Shown piece by piece: positions 33,101 to 41,588 of a DNA stretch of 64,000 bases. This stretch comes from Bacillota bacterium. GTDB lineage: Bacteria > Bacillota > UBA4882 > UBA8346. The translations under genes and the position numbers were made by a program. Numbering within the stretch: the first letter of the stretch is position 1; each line of letters starts with the position of its first letter. Location of the stretch: assembly GCA_023417475.1 (NCBI GenBank), contig JAEZFP010000008.1:42835-106834 (forward strand), written 5' to 3'. The notes under the pieces were generated by a model, which ran no database searches, was not told where the DNA came from, and saw nothing but the letters and a program-made list of their open reading frames with translations.

Positions 33101-34519
33101 TATGTCCGCACTCATGGGCCGTTCCAAGCTCAAGCCATCGTTGAACGATACGGTTTGGCAGAGACAACGGTGCTGGCGGAGTTAGCGGCGCTGTCAGCCC
33201 AGGGATTGGTCGAAGCCGGCGCGTTTATCCCGGGAGGTTGCGGCGAAGAATGGTGCGACAGCGGATTGCTGCAGGAGATGCACCGGCGTAGTTTGGCCCG
33301 GGCGCGCCGCGAAGTGGAACCCGGCACGCCGGAACAGTATAGTCTCTTTTTGGCGCGCTGGCAAGGGGTGGTTGGCGAACGAACCGGACTGGACGGGTTG
33401 GCTGAAACATTGCAACAATTTTCCGGATTGTGGCTACCGGCAGTCCGCTGGGAAGGGAGCGTCCTGCCGGGACGGGTCCGGAATTATCAACCGTTTTTAT
33501 TGGATCAATTGATCACCAGCGGTCAATTCCGCTGGCGGGCCAAGGGGACCGAGGGAAATCTCCGGCTTTGTTTTGAAGCAGTCCAAACCGCCGGGACTGA
33601 AAACCCTCAAGAAACGGCCGCGACGGCAACTCCGGCGCCACCGGACCAATTAACGCCCAATGCCCAGAAAGTTTATCAATGTTTGGCACAGAGCGGCGCT
33701 TTATCCTTACCGCAACTTTGGCAACAGGCCAAACTTGCTTCGGTGACCGCGTTGGAGGTTTTGGAAGAGTTGGTCCGGGCCGGTTTGGTCACCAATGACA
33801 CGTTCGGGCCGGTCCGTCATTTGCTTGCCAAACGGCCGCAGGACCGGGTGGGGGTGAAGGGGATTTTACCCCCGGTGTTACTGGCGCGTTTGGGACGTTG
33901 GTCGTTAGTGCCGCCGCTACGGGAAAGTTCCTTGGAGGATCAGCTCAGGCAGTTATTGGCCCGTTACGGCATCCTCTGCCGGGAGCTGTTGACAGGGGAG
34001 GAGCATCACTGGAGTTCGGTCTATCCCCAACTGAACCTGTGGGAACAGACCGGTAAGGTGAAACGGGGTTATTTCGTCGCCGGTTTAAGCGGGATCCAGT
34101 ATGCCGAAACCGGGGCGGTGGAACGGTTGCGCCAACCGTTTTCCGAAGCGGACCCGCCAATTTGGGCGTTGCATTGGGACGACCCGGCCAATCCGTTGCC
34201 GCGTTTCGCGGACTGGTCGGAGCCGGACGGGACCAAACTTGCCGGCGATTATGTGGTATTTAAAGGCGGCCGGCCGGTGCTGCTGGCCGCCGGAAAAAAG
34301 CTGAAACTGACCACCCTGACGGAACTGGTCCCGGCGGAATTGCGGACCGGGCTGGAGCAACTGGTCCGGCTTTGGTGTCAGGCCAATCCCGACCGGAAGA
34401 TTACGGTGAGCCATTATAACGGAGCGGCGGTACAGGACAGCGCCATCGTCCGGTGGTTGGCGGAGTTGGGGTTTGAAAACGGGTACCTGGAGATGACCTT
34501 GTGGCCGTCAAGACGGTAG
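30125..34519 (+). CDS. Lhr-type large DEAD/DEAH-box helicase
   Basis: 1464 residues. RecA1 has APTGSGKT (45-52) and DEIH (170-173) followed by TVFPTKRGAHLGL. RecA2 has IFVNNRRAAERI and LELGIDVGHIDLVVQ plus GLQRVGRAGH. After the core come the winged-helix/beta-barrel domain of Lhr-core and a long C-terminal extension with further winged-helix segments (Lhr-CTD). Lhr proteins translocate 3'-5' on ssDNA and unwind RNA:DNA hybrids in DNA repair. ATG 30125 is preferred (GAGGTG upstream). It converges with the nitroreductase gene, 7 bp apart, with no terminator seen. Confidence 0.9.
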   Translation: MNHPCLAEFHPAVARWFAETYGEPTPPQAKGWPLIGAGKNVLILAPTGSGKTMAAFLKCLDWLYRSESAAAKTGDGVRVLYISPLKALNNDIHRNLELPLAGIAATGRALGYALPELRAAVRTGDTPGRERQQMIRKPPQILITTPESLFLMLSSKARQILKTVRFVIVDEIHTVFPTKRGAHLGLTLERLQQWVGAERPLQRIGLSATMQPLDQVAAYLAGYEWSAESDNLQPRPVAIVDTGQRKTLDLQIMLPVPDLRELPEKSIWPPLYDQLLQLIRAHRTTLIFVNNRRAAERITANLNQLAEREIARTHHGSVSKEVRLDVEALLKQGEIACIVATASLELGIDVGHIDLVVQVESPKEVARGLQRVGRAGHIVGMPSKGRVIPKTRTDLLESAAIVREMRAGRVEPARAIRNCLDVLAQQLVAMTAVEEVPAATAYRLIRRAYNYQDLTVASFENVLAMLAGTFQTTEYVDLRPRLYWDRVAGLLKPDSYGWRLVYSSGGTIPDRGYYGVYLQGSNVRLGELDEEFVYERRLHERFVLGTSVWRIEELRQDRVLVSQSKKGGEAIIPFWKADLGGRSYELGKRIGAFLGEVEARLDSPGLRQWLATECALEADAARNLVQFLRDQQRAVNFLPTDRRIVVEEFPDEAGEWRIFIHSPFGTKLHNVLGLLIKDDWENRLQLTTEFVSSDNGIMFQVAGLTTPPAVEWERLPMEDLEEKVARLVSGSALFGVNFRQAAQLSLVMPRTGFGRKRTPFWLSRLKAGNLLQVVAKYPDFPLVVEAYRAVLQDYFELPAVRELLGAIRQGTVTIQRQRLQVPSPFAAGHLLSFVANFMYQGETPQGELKLRLFGLGRETLKSLVGATGLRELLDPALVAAVAAQAGGKGLYGPELTTDMIVNWLERVGDITLAELQTLVPEQYPAVAEGLNQLLDQGKVIKLPLRGRELWLLRSEWPFYRQVVPELTVSLPNGEHPVDLLGPKAAQRRLIQRYVRTHGPFQAQAIVERYGLAETTVLAELAALSAQGLVEAGAFIPGGCGEEWCDSGLLQEMHRRSLARARREVEPGTPEQYSLFLARWQGVVGERTGLDGLAETLQQFSGLWLPAVRWEGSVLPGRVRNYQPFLLDQLITSGQFRWRAKGTEGNLRLCFEAVQTAGTENPQETAATATPAPPDQLTPNAQKVYQCLAQSGALSLPQLWQQAKLASVTALEVLEELVRAGLVTNDTFGPVRHLLAKRPQDRVGVKGILPPVLLARLGRWSLVPPLRESSLEDQLRQLLARYGILCRELLTGEEHHWSSVYPQLNLWEQTGKVKRGYFVAGLSGIQYAETGAVERLRQPFSEADPPIWALHWDDPANPLPRFADWSEPDGTKLAGDYVVFKGGRPVLLAAGKKLKLTTLTELVPAELRTGLEQLVRLWCQANPDRKITVSHYNGAAVQDSAIVRWLAELGFENGYLEMTLWPSRR

Positions 34520-34526
34520 GTTTGAG

Positions 34527-35141
34527 TCAGACGATTTGCAACAATACTTCGTCTAAGCTGATCCGGGGACGTGGCGCGGCGGTCTGGTCGGCGTAGCCAA
34601 GCGGCAACAACGCGACGATTTCGTAGAGAGCGGCCAAACCCAAAATGGCTTTCACCTTGTCCCGATCGACCATTCCCACCCAACAACTGCTCAAGCCCAA
34701 ATCAACCGCACGTAATGTCAGATGGTCAATAGCAATGGCGGCGTTTTGCCATAAATGCATTCGGCCGATGGGGGTGTCGGTCAGCCGGGCAAGCATGTCG
34801 CTTTGCTGGGTTTCGATTAGTTGACCGTCTTCAGTGTTATCCCGAAAGACGCCGCTCTTTTTTAACTCCGTAAACCGGGCCGGCGCCGTCGACCAGGCGC
34901 CGGCATCGACGCAACAGACGATAATTACCGGAGCTTTGGTTACAAACGGCAATGTGTATGGGGCGAGTTGTTCTTTCATGGCGGCGCTTTGCACAACCAC
35001 AAAACGGGTTGGCTGAATATTGGCTGCCGATGGAGCGAACCGCGCCGTATCGATTACCTCCCGGATGAACGCTTCGGGAACCGGGTCCGGTTTGAACTTC
35101 CGGGTACTCCGGCGGTTTTGAATGACAGTTTTCAATTCCAT
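34527..35141 (-). CDS. Nitroreductase-family flavoprotein
   Basis: About 204 residues: FMN-binding RRSTRKFKPDPVP near the N-terminus, APSAANIQPTRFVVV and LGLSSCWVGM in order, as in nitroreductases. It likely reduces nitro compounds, quinones or flavin-linked substrates using NAD(P)H. ATG 35141 is favoured over 35150 because GGAGG lies only 2 nt before the latter. Divergent from an HxlR regulator, the usual control arrangement for such enzymes. Confidence 0.87.
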   Translation of the reverse strand: MELKTVIQNRRSTRKFKPDPVPEAFIREVIDTARFAPSAANIQPTRFVVVQSAAMKEQLAPYTLPFVTKAPVIIVCCVDAGAWSTAPARFTELKKSGVFRDNTEDGQLIETQQSDMLARLTDTPIGRMHLWQNAAIAIDHLTLRAVDLGLSSCWVGMVDRDKVKAILGLAALYEIVALLPLGYADQTAAPRPRISLDEVLLQIV

Positions 35142-35167
35142 TCTGGACATCGCCTCCGAAATATTAC

Positions 35168-35196
35168 TTTACATCCCAAGGTCGTGGGTTTATATT
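35168..35196 (+). promoter_or_regulatory. hxlR promoter in divergent region
   Basis: TTTACA (35168-35173), 17-bp spacer, TATATT (35191-35196). Downstream, AGTATGCACTTTTTTGTAAG and CTACTA around 35226-35250 contain a loose GTA...TAC dyad that may be the HxlR operator. Confidence 0.5.
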
Positions 35197-35272
35197 AACT
35201 ATAAATCATTTGAACGATTTGCAAAGTATGCACTTTTTTGTAAGCTACTACCCAAAAGGGGAGCGTGAGACG

Positions 35273-35620
35273 ATGAATCCGTCCGTCGGGACCGGAATTT
35301 GCCCGATTCAATTCACGCTGAGTTTGATCGGGGGCAAATGGAAAGTGATCATTTTATATCAGATTCACCTGGGGCCGGTGCGGCGTTATGGCGAACTGAA
35401 ACGGTTGGTGCCCGGCATCACTCACAAGATGCTTAGCCAGCAGTTAAAAGAGTTGGAGCGGGACGATTTGATTCAGCGACAGGAATACCCGCAAGTGCCT
35501 CCGAAAGTGGAGTACTCCTTGACGCCGAACGGACGAACAGTCTTGCCGGTGATTCAAGTAATGAGCCAATGGGGCGAACGACAGATGGCTAAGACGCGGC
35601 TTGCCGAAGCGCTGGAATGA
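35273..35620 (+). CDS. HxlR-family transcriptional regulator
   Basis: 115 residues, normal length for HxlR. The hallmark ICPIQFTLSLIGGKWKVIIL with its redox-capable cysteine is followed by the winged helix (GITHKMLSQQLKELERDDLI and YSLTPNGRTVLPVI). ATG 35273 after AGGGGAG is used; the longer frame from 35210 has no such site. It probably senses electrophiles or disulfide stress and controls the divergent nitroreductase. Confidence 0.88.
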   Translation: MNPSVGTGICPIQFTLSLIGGKWKVIILYQIHLGPVRRYGELKRLVPGITHKMLSQQLKELERDDLIQRQEYPQVPPKVEYSLTPNGRTVLPVIQVMSQWGERQMAKTRLAEALE

Positions 35621-35645
35621 GGTGTTTGAAAGAGGCGTTGTCTTT

Positions 35646-35700
35646 GATTAAATTTAGTTAATCCAATGATTAAAAGCAGATTAAGCCCGGATTAACCGGC
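35646..35700. promoter_or_regulatory. Five 11-bp GATTAA direct repeats
   Basis: GATTAA-type units start at 35646, 35657 (GTTAAT), 35668, 35679 and 35690. Read on the minus strand they give TTAATC every 11 bp, resembling the Pho-box units near 43 and 45 kb. Unlike those, no -10 hexamer lies 5 bp beyond either end. It lies between the hxlR stop and the gene at 35864. It may be an OmpR/PhoB-family site without activation geometry. Confidence 0.45.
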
Positions 35701-35863
35701 GTTTCAAACGCAAGCCGGCCAAGGAAATCAAATATAGCCCCAACCGTCCGTCACCCGGTGGGGTAGCTTGCCGCCACGAACGATGCGGCAGGAAGTTGCT
35801 GAAAAATGCCCAATATTATAAGCGACCGGCCAATCGAAATTTGACAGAAATCAGGTGACGAAG

Positions 35864-36169
35864 ATGAAAATCTCCAATAACTCGCTGCTAAGCAATATCA
35901 CCGAGATTTGGTCCTGCGGCGAAAGCCTGTTCCGGGTTCAAACCCGCCAGGGGAAAGTGTTCCGGGTGACTGTGGCTCAAAACGTTTACAGCGGCGACTC
36001 CTTTAAGTTCAAGGCCTTCTTTGAAGAGCAAGTATTCCAGTTGGGACACCAACTCTGGGGCGCGGTGGCGATTACGGCGCCTGGAGCGGATTCGGTCCGG
36101 GAGTGTCTAAGCAACGCGTTGGAAACCATCAACGGGATTCAGGAGAATCTGCGCGAGACCAGTGCCTAA
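35864..36169 (+). CDS. Small hypothetical protein
   Basis: 101 residues, no signal or membrane segment, mostly beta in the first half (SLFRVQTRQGKVFRVTVAQ) and helical at the end. AGGTGA precedes ATG 35864; the upstream GTG at 35855 lies in that site. No family recognised. It is convergent with ppx. Confidence 0.65.
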   Translation: MKISNNSLLSNITEIWSCGESLFRVQTRQGKVFRVTVAQNVYSGDSFKFKAFFEEQVFQLGHQLWGAVAITAPGADSVRECLSNALETINGIQENLRETSA

Positions 36170-36236
36170 GGGCAAGGGTCTTTTTTCTTGGGCGGGCTTT
36201 TTTTGCCTCCGCCAAAACCCCCTCGCTGATCCCCTC

Positions 36237-36363
36237 CGGAACCGGAATGGTTCATTCCGGTTCTTCGTTGGCGAATTTTCCTTCGCAAATTACCGATCAA
36301 ACACCCGAAATTACCCATTCCGCTTCCGAAATTCTCAATTCCGGCGGTTAAATGTCGAATCCA
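36237..36363 (-). repeat. 21-bp degenerate phased repeat, array 2
   Basis: Read on the minus strand, 21-bp units start at 36363, 36342, 36321, 36300, 36279 and 36258. Examples are GGAATTGAGAATTTCGGAAG and GGAATGGGTAATTTCGGGTG. They follow the same plan as array 1 at 20725-21018: an AAT block, a second AATTT block, then a GG patch. Like array 1 it lies between convergent genes (35864 gene and ppx). The units are more diverged. The 36239-36264 part is also a hairpin (GAACCGGAAT/ATTCCGGTTC). Confidence 0.55.
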
Positions 36364-36402
36364 ACAACCCCGGAGCAGTTTCCGGGCAGTCGTCCAGGCT
36401 GA

Positions 36403-37974
36403 TCAACCGGAGCAACCATCGACGGCGGCGACGACAATCAATTTCCGGCCAAAGGCTTCCTCGAAGGCTTTATGATGGTTTTTAAGCCCCCAGAGTTCCA
36501 GTTGGCAATCGCCGTTGGTCTCCAGCGCCAGGGTGACGACGGAGGGCTGGCTTTGTTGAAAATAAGCCCGCGCCACCAGGTTGCTGTGGCTGCGGTCCAG
36601 GGTCTCGGCGATCCGCAACAGGGTGCTTAACACCACGACCCGTTTCTGGTCGGTCTTGGCCAAATCGCTGAATTGGGGGTGTTTCTTGCGTGGCAGCGTT
36701 TTCCGGTGAAAATAGGCGATGGCGGCGATGACTCCGATTTCGGCCTGGTTGAAGCCTAGTAAGTCGGCGTTGCTGATCAGATAATACGAATGGGCCTGAT
36801 GATTGTTGTAGGAGAGAAACGCGCCGCAGTCGTGGAGCAGGGCGGCATACTCCAGCAACTCCCGTTCGGCGGGGCCCAACCCGTGCAGGCCGATTTGGGC
36901 AGCGCTGTCGTAGAGCTCCAACGTTAAGTCGGTGACCCGGTTGGCGTGAAACTCATCGAAAGCGCAAGCCCGGCCCAACTGGAGCACGCTTTGCTCGCGC
37001 AAGGAAACGTTGTCGTTGCGGCGCGCCAGATAGTCCAGGAGCAGACCGTCGCGCAAGCTGCGCTCGCTCACCGCCAGTTGGGGAAGGGACAGTTCCTGCA
37101 TTAACGTATCGAGAATCGCCGCGCCGCCGATGATGATATCGGCCCGTTCCGGATTAATGCCGTCCACTTTACACCGTTCCTCCAGGGACAATGCGCAGAG
37201 CATCTGGATCACTTGTTGCAGTTGCTCGTGAGTGACGACGTCATCTTTTTGCAGGCGGCGTTTGTAGAAATAGCGGCAGCAGATCTCGGCCAGGTTTTCG
37301 ATGGTGCCGGAGCTGCCGAAGGCCCGCGCCGCCGGATACTGGCCCAGCCGTTGCAGACTGCGGATGGCCGAGTTGCGGACATGGCGTTGCATCTGATGAT
37401 AAAGGGCGGGGGGCACCGGCCCGTTGTGATTGGCCAAAAAGTTGGCGGTTAGCCGGATCGCTCCCAACTTGAGCGAGTCCAGGTAGTCATATTGCTCCTG
37501 GTCGCCGACGATCACCTCGGTGCTGCCGCCGCCGATGTCGATAAAAAACGCTTTCTGTTTGCCGATATTGATCCCGCTGGTTATTCCCAAATAGATCAGG
37601 CGGGCTTCCTCGCGGCCGGAGATGACTTGAACCTCAAGCCCGGCTTCGCTGCGGAGCCGTTCCAAAAATTCGGCTTGGTTGGCGGCTTCGCGGGTGGCCG
37701 AGGTCGCCACCGCATAGAGCGGGTCCGCGCCGTAAGAACGGGCCAGTTCGGTAAATTTCCGGCAGACCAGCACCGCGCGGTCCATTGCTTCCGGCTGCAA
37801 CTGCTGCTGGCGGGAGAATTCTCCTTCGCCCAAGCGGACGGTCTCTTTCTGTTGGGTGATGACTCGGTAAGAGTGGTGGGGGAGGTCGCGGACCAGCAAT
37901 AACCGGATGGAGTTGGTCCCAATATCGATAAAGCCGACGATTTGTTCGGCGTTAGATTTCAGCGTGCGTTCCAT
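36403..37974 (-). CDS. ppx: Exopolyphosphatase Ppx/GppA family
   Basis: 523 residues. The ASKHA nucleotide-binding loops are FIDIGTNSIRLLLV (about 15-28), FFIDIGGGSTEVIV (about 143-156) and AFGSSGTIENLAEI. A C-terminal HD domain follows, with ALLHDCG. It hydrolyses polyphosphate or pppGpp. It overlaps the upstream fusion gene by 16 bp and is third in the ppk1-fusion-ppx operon. Confidence 0.92.
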   Translation of the reverse strand: MERTLKSNAEQIVGFIDIGTNSIRLLLVRDLPHHSYRVITQQKETVRLGEGEFSRQQQLQPEAMDRAVLVCRKFTELARSYGADPLYAVATSATREAANQAEFLERLRSEAGLEVQVISGREEARLIYLGITSGINIGKQKAFFIDIGGGSTEVIVGDQEQYDYLDSLKLGAIRLTANFLANHNGPVPPALYHQMQRHVRNSAIRSLQRLGQYPAARAFGSSGTIENLAEICCRYFYKRRLQKDDVVTHEQLQQVIQMLCALSLEERCKVDGINPERADIIIGGAAILDTLMQELSLPQLAVSERSLRDGLLLDYLARRNDNVSLREQSVLQLGRACAFDEFHANRVTDLTLELYDSAAQIGLHGLGPAERELLEYAALLHDCGAFLSYNNHQAHSYYLISNADLLGFNQAEIGVIAAIAYFHRKTLPRKKHPQFSDLAKTDQKRVVVLSTLLRIAETLDRSHSNLVARAYFQQSQPSVVTLALETNGDCQLELWGLKNHHKAFEEAFGRKLIVVAAVDGCSG

Positions 37975-39290
37975 TCCAGTACCAACTTTCGTTTGAATGT
38001 CTTCTCAAATAAAGTTCCTTTTTGATCCAATTTTTCCTGCTCCTTGCGGAGCGGGGCGGTGGCGTCGCATTGCAGCCGCACCGTTTCGGTCCGGTCCAGG
38101 AGACAGGTCAAGCCTTGGACCACTTGCTGCTGCGAGGCGTCCAGACAATCGGCGATCCGCAGCAGCGCCGCCAGGACGGTCACCAACTGTTGCCGCTCCG
38201 GGCGTAACGTGTCGAAAAAGTCATGGCGTTGGTTGGGTTCGGTGCGCCGGTGGTAGCGGGCGGTCAACCCGACGACGGCCCGTTCTTCCCACTCCAACGG
38301 CAGGAAAGCGGTGTGCAGGATAATATGCAGGGACGTTTTGTGATGGGACTGCGACCCGGTAACCCACCCGATATCGTGCAATAACCCGGCGTATTGCAAC
38401 CAGCGGCGTTCCGGTCCCTCCAGGCGGTGCAACGGTTGCAACTGGTCGAACAATTGCAACGCCAATCGGGCGACGCAATGGGAATGTAGAATCAACTGGG
38501 GCCGTTTTTGCAAAAAGTTGTCCAGCAAAGTGTGGACCCGGTCCTGGACGAGCTGGGCATCGTTTGGGACGGCCTCCGGCGCGGGCGGGTTGAAGGTTTT
38601 TAACGACTGGAGCAGGCCATGGCCGGCCCGTTGCTCCCCGGGCGTCGGGATATACGGCCAAAAGATGGCCGGTAACTGCCAGAAGGCGGTCGCGGCCCGT
38701 TGCTGCCAGGAACGGTTGTTGAGTTTGACCCGGAAATATTGGACCGGACAAGGGGTGGATCCCAGGTCCAATATTCCGTAAACGACACTGTCCGGGGTGG
38801 CTTTGGCGACCGCGAGATCGACCAGTTGCTGCCGTTCCCGCTGGTGTGGCAACGGACCCTGGCCAAAGTTGCCGACGATCAGATCGGTCTGGGGCGGAAT
38901 CTCCAGATTGGACTGGCGGTTTCCGGTCAGGACGAGCTTTTTACATAAGCGTTGCCGTTGCGAGCGGGGGATCGACCGCAGATAACGACGGTTTTCGAGA
39001 GTCAGCGCATCCATGAGCCAATGCCAATAAAGCCACTGGTCGGGCTGTTTGACATGGCGTAACTTGACCGAGCTCTGGCAACTGCGCAAGACGCGCAGAT
39101 CGGGTTCGGTCAGTAAGCTCAACACCTTTTCGCGGCGTAAAATGTCGAGCACTTCATTGGGGAATAAACACCCCGCCAGGACCGGCCCAAAGTTCCAGAT
39201 CGCTTTGACATGATGGCGCCGGGCTTTCTCCGCCAACAACAGCAGCAGTTCGGGGTCGGCATGAAAGTCGGTTAACAGCGCGATTCTCAT
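37959..39290 (-). CDS. Degenerate metallophosphoesterase fused to Ppx-type HD domain
   Basis: 443 residues. Residues 1-75 resemble the start of calcineurin-like phosphoesterases (MRIALLTDFHADPELLLLLA, then GPVLAGCLFPNEVLDILR), but the GD motif is FG and the GNHD motif reads TEPD, so the metal site is incomplete. Around 170-185, YGILDLGSTPCPVQYF resembles the end of that fold. Residues about 250-430 match the HD domain at the end of Ppx (LLHDIGW, RYHRRTEP, ALLRIADCLDAS). It overlaps both ppk1 (4 bp) and ppx (16 bp). It may sense or regulate polyphosphate metabolism rather than act as an enzyme (inference). Confidence 0.7.
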   Translation of the reverse strand: MRIALLTDFHADPELLLLLAEKARRHHVKAIWNFGPVLAGCLFPNEVLDILRREKVLSLLTEPDLRVLRSCQSSVKLRHVKQPDQWLYWHWLMDALTLENRRYLRSIPRSQRQRLCKKLVLTGNRQSNLEIPPQTDLIVGNFGQGPLPHQRERQQLVDLAVAKATPDSVVYGILDLGSTPCPVQYFRVKLNNRSWQQRAATAFWQLPAIFWPYIPTPGEQRAGHGLLQSLKTFNPPAPEAVPNDAQLVQDRVHTLLDNFLQKRPQLILHSHCVARLALQLFDQLQPLHRLEGPERRWLQYAGLLHDIGWVTGSQSHHKTSLHIILHTAFLPLEWEERAVVGLTARYHRRTEPNQRHDFFDTLRPERQQLVTVLAALLRIADCLDASQQQVVQGLTCLLDRTETVRLQCDATAPLRKEQEKLDQKGTLFEKTFKRKLVLEWNAR

Positions 39291-41458
39291 GAGCTAATTC
39301 CTGACTCGACAAACGTTGCTGGTTTCATTGGCTTCCCCGGCAGGGGAGCAGGCGGAACTTGAAACCAGTCCCGCTCAACCAGCCATTGTTGCGAATTGAT
39401 CACCGGATCATTGCCGCTCGGGTTGATCCGTTCATAACAACCGTTGGCTAACAGTCGCCGCGCTTGTTGATTGTCTTGCAAATGGATCCGGAGGATGGTT
39501 TGCACGGCCGCTTTGAGGACCGGATCCTCGACCGGGAAGAGGAGCTCCACCCGCCGGTCCAGGTTGCGGGGCATCAAGTCGGCGCTTCCCAGCAATATTT
39601 CGGGGGCACCGCCGTTGCCAAAGCAATAGATCCGGGCGTGTTCCAGAAACCGTCCCACAATCGAGCTGACCCGGATGTTTTCACTGATCCCGGCAATTCC
39701 GGGCCGCAGGCAACAAATGCTGCGCACCTGTAGTTCGACCCGGACTCCGGCTTGGGAGGCCCGGTAAAGTGCTTTAATGCATTCGGGATCGACCAGACCG
39801 TTCATTTTAAACGCCAGATAACCGCCGCCCTCCTGACGGTGCCAGGCGATCTCCCGCTCAATCCGGCGGATGAGCTGGTCGCGTAACGCCAGCGGCGCCA
39901 AAATCAGTTTGTGGTACGCGGGTTGGCGCGCGTAACCGGTCAAGGCGTTGAAAAGATTGGAGGCGTCGGCCCCGAACAGCGGGTTGCAGGTGAAGAAACT
40001 AAGATCGGAATAGACCTTGCTGGTGACGGTGTTGTAGTTGCCGGTGCCGAGATGGACGTAGCGCCGGATCCCGTCGGCTTCGCGCCGGACGACCAGGCAC
40101 ATTTTGGCATGAGTCTTCAAACCGACCAGGCCGTAAACCACATGGACCCCGGCTTGCTCCAGCGCCTGCGCCCAGTTGATGTTGTTCTCCTCGTCGAATC
40201 GGGCTTTCAGCTCGACCAGCACCGCCACTTGCTTGCCGTTTTCGCGCGCTTGCAACAGGGCGTCGATGATCGGGGAGTTGGGACCGACCCGGTATAAGGT
40301 TTGCTTGATGGCCAGCACTTGCGGGTCGGAAGCGGCCTCCCGCACCAACTCGACCACGGGCTGGAAACTGTCGTAGGGGTGGTATAACAAAAGATCCCGT
40401 TCTTGAATCAACGGGAAGATACTCGCCGGCCGCTGCAGGAATTTCGGTGTGCGTTGGACGAGCGGCGGGTCTTTCAACTCGGCCCGATCCAGTTTGGTCA
40501 ACTCCATCAGGCTGGATAATCCCAATGGACAACGGAAAGTGTATAGCTGCTCCGGCCGGAGCCCCAGATTTTCCAGGAGCAATCGCCGGATCCGTTGGGG
40601 CATGCCGTGATGGATCTCCAGCCGGATGGCCGAGCCAAACTGCCGTAAGCCGACGCTCTCCTGAACGGTCGCCAACAGATCCGAAGCCTCGTCCTCCTCA
40701 ATGGTCAAGTCGGCGTCGCGGGTGATCCGAAAGGGATACACCGCGTCAAGACGCATTCCCGGAAAAAGCAAGTCGGCGTTGGCGGCAATCACTTCCTCCA
40801 GCCAAACCAACTCGCAGCCCGCCGTCTCCGGAGCGGGTAGCGGTAACAACCGGGGAAACGTATCCGGTACTTTCAGCCGGGCAAAGCGTTCCGCGCCGCT
40901 TTCGGGATCGCTGACCACCAACGCCAGGTTGAGACTGAGGTTGGAGATGTGGGGGAACGGGTGCCCCGGGTCGAACGCCAACGGCGTCAACGCCGGAAAG
41001 ATCGCTTTGGCGAAATAGTCGCGTACGTGACGGCGTTGCGCGGTGTTGAGCCGTTCGAAATGATAAAGCCGGATGCCCTTGAACCACAGCGCCGGCTGTA
41101 ACGCTTTGGACCACAACGCGGCGGAACGCTCCAATACCGGCAACAGTTCTTCGTTGAGGTTGTTAAGCTGTTCCCAAGGGCTTAACCCGTCCTGGGATAA
41201 GTTGCCGGCTCCGGCTTGAAGCTGCCGGTAAAGACCGGCGATGCGAATCATGAAAAATTCATCAAGATTGTTGGCGAAGATCGCCAAGAACTTCACCCGC
41301 TCCAACAGCGGACGGCGGCGGTCAAAAGCTTCTTCGAGGACCCGGAGGTTAAACCGGAGCCAACTCAGCTCCCGGTTGATAAAGAGGTTCGCCGGGTCGG
41401 TTTCATTCGATACGACGGTTTTGTGGCCGATGAGGGCGCTGATCTTCGGGAACTTCAT
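39287..41458 (-). CDS. ppk1: Polyphosphate kinase 1
   Basis: 723 residues, full length, four domains. The N-terminal FINRELSWLRFNLRVLEEA is standard. The phosphorylated histidine is in VHLGTGNYNTVTSKVYSD, and the second catalytic histidine is in GRFLEHARIYCFGNG. It makes polyphosphate reversibly from ATP. First gene of the operon with the phosphoesterase-HD fusion and ppx. GGAGAG precedes ATG 41458. No Pho box was seen in front of it. Confidence 0.95.
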   Translation of the reverse strand: MKFPKISALIGHKTVVSNETDPANLFINRELSWLRFNLRVLEEAFDRRRPLLERVKFLAIFANNLDEFFMIRIAGLYRQLQAGAGNLSQDGLSPWEQLNNLNEELLPVLERSAALWSKALQPALWFKGIRLYHFERLNTAQRRHVRDYFAKAIFPALTPLAFDPGHPFPHISNLSLNLALVVSDPESGAERFARLKVPDTFPRLLPLPAPETAGCELVWLEEVIAANADLLFPGMRLDAVYPFRITRDADLTIEEDEASDLLATVQESVGLRQFGSAIRLEIHHGMPQRIRRLLLENLGLRPEQLYTFRCPLGLSSLMELTKLDRAELKDPPLVQRTPKFLQRPASIFPLIQERDLLLYHPYDSFQPVVELVREAASDPQVLAIKQTLYRVGPNSPIIDALLQARENGKQVAVLVELKARFDEENNINWAQALEQAGVHVVYGLVGLKTHAKMCLVVRREADGIRRYVHLGTGNYNTVTSKVYSDLSFFTCNPLFGADASNLFNALTGYARQPAYHKLILAPLALRDQLIRRIEREIAWHRQEGGGYLAFKMNGLVDPECIKALYRASQAGVRVELQVRSICCLRPGIAGISENIRVSSIVGRFLEHARIYCFGNGGAPEILLGSADLMPRNLDRRVELLFPVEDPVLKAAVQTILRIHLQDNQQARRLLANGCYERINPSGNDPVINSQQWLVERDWFQVPPAPLPGKPMKPATFVESGISS

Positions 41459-41508
41459 CCGGAACTCTCCTTGTTTTAAACTTCCAGTGGGAAGCCGGTC
41501 TTTATAAA

Positions 41509-41538
41509 TTTGAAAAACCCATGAATGGGTTTTTCAAA
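41509..41538 (-). terminator. Terminator of the plsC-GNAT operon
   Basis: TTTGAAAAACCCAT, GA loop region, ATGGGTTTTTCAAA: a 14-bp perfect stem with a T-run on either strand. It separates the GNAT gene from ppk1. Confidence 0.88.
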
Positions 41539-41588
41539 AGACGCAACTGTTCAGCTTGGGTGAATTTGAAAATGCGCATTGCCTTAGC

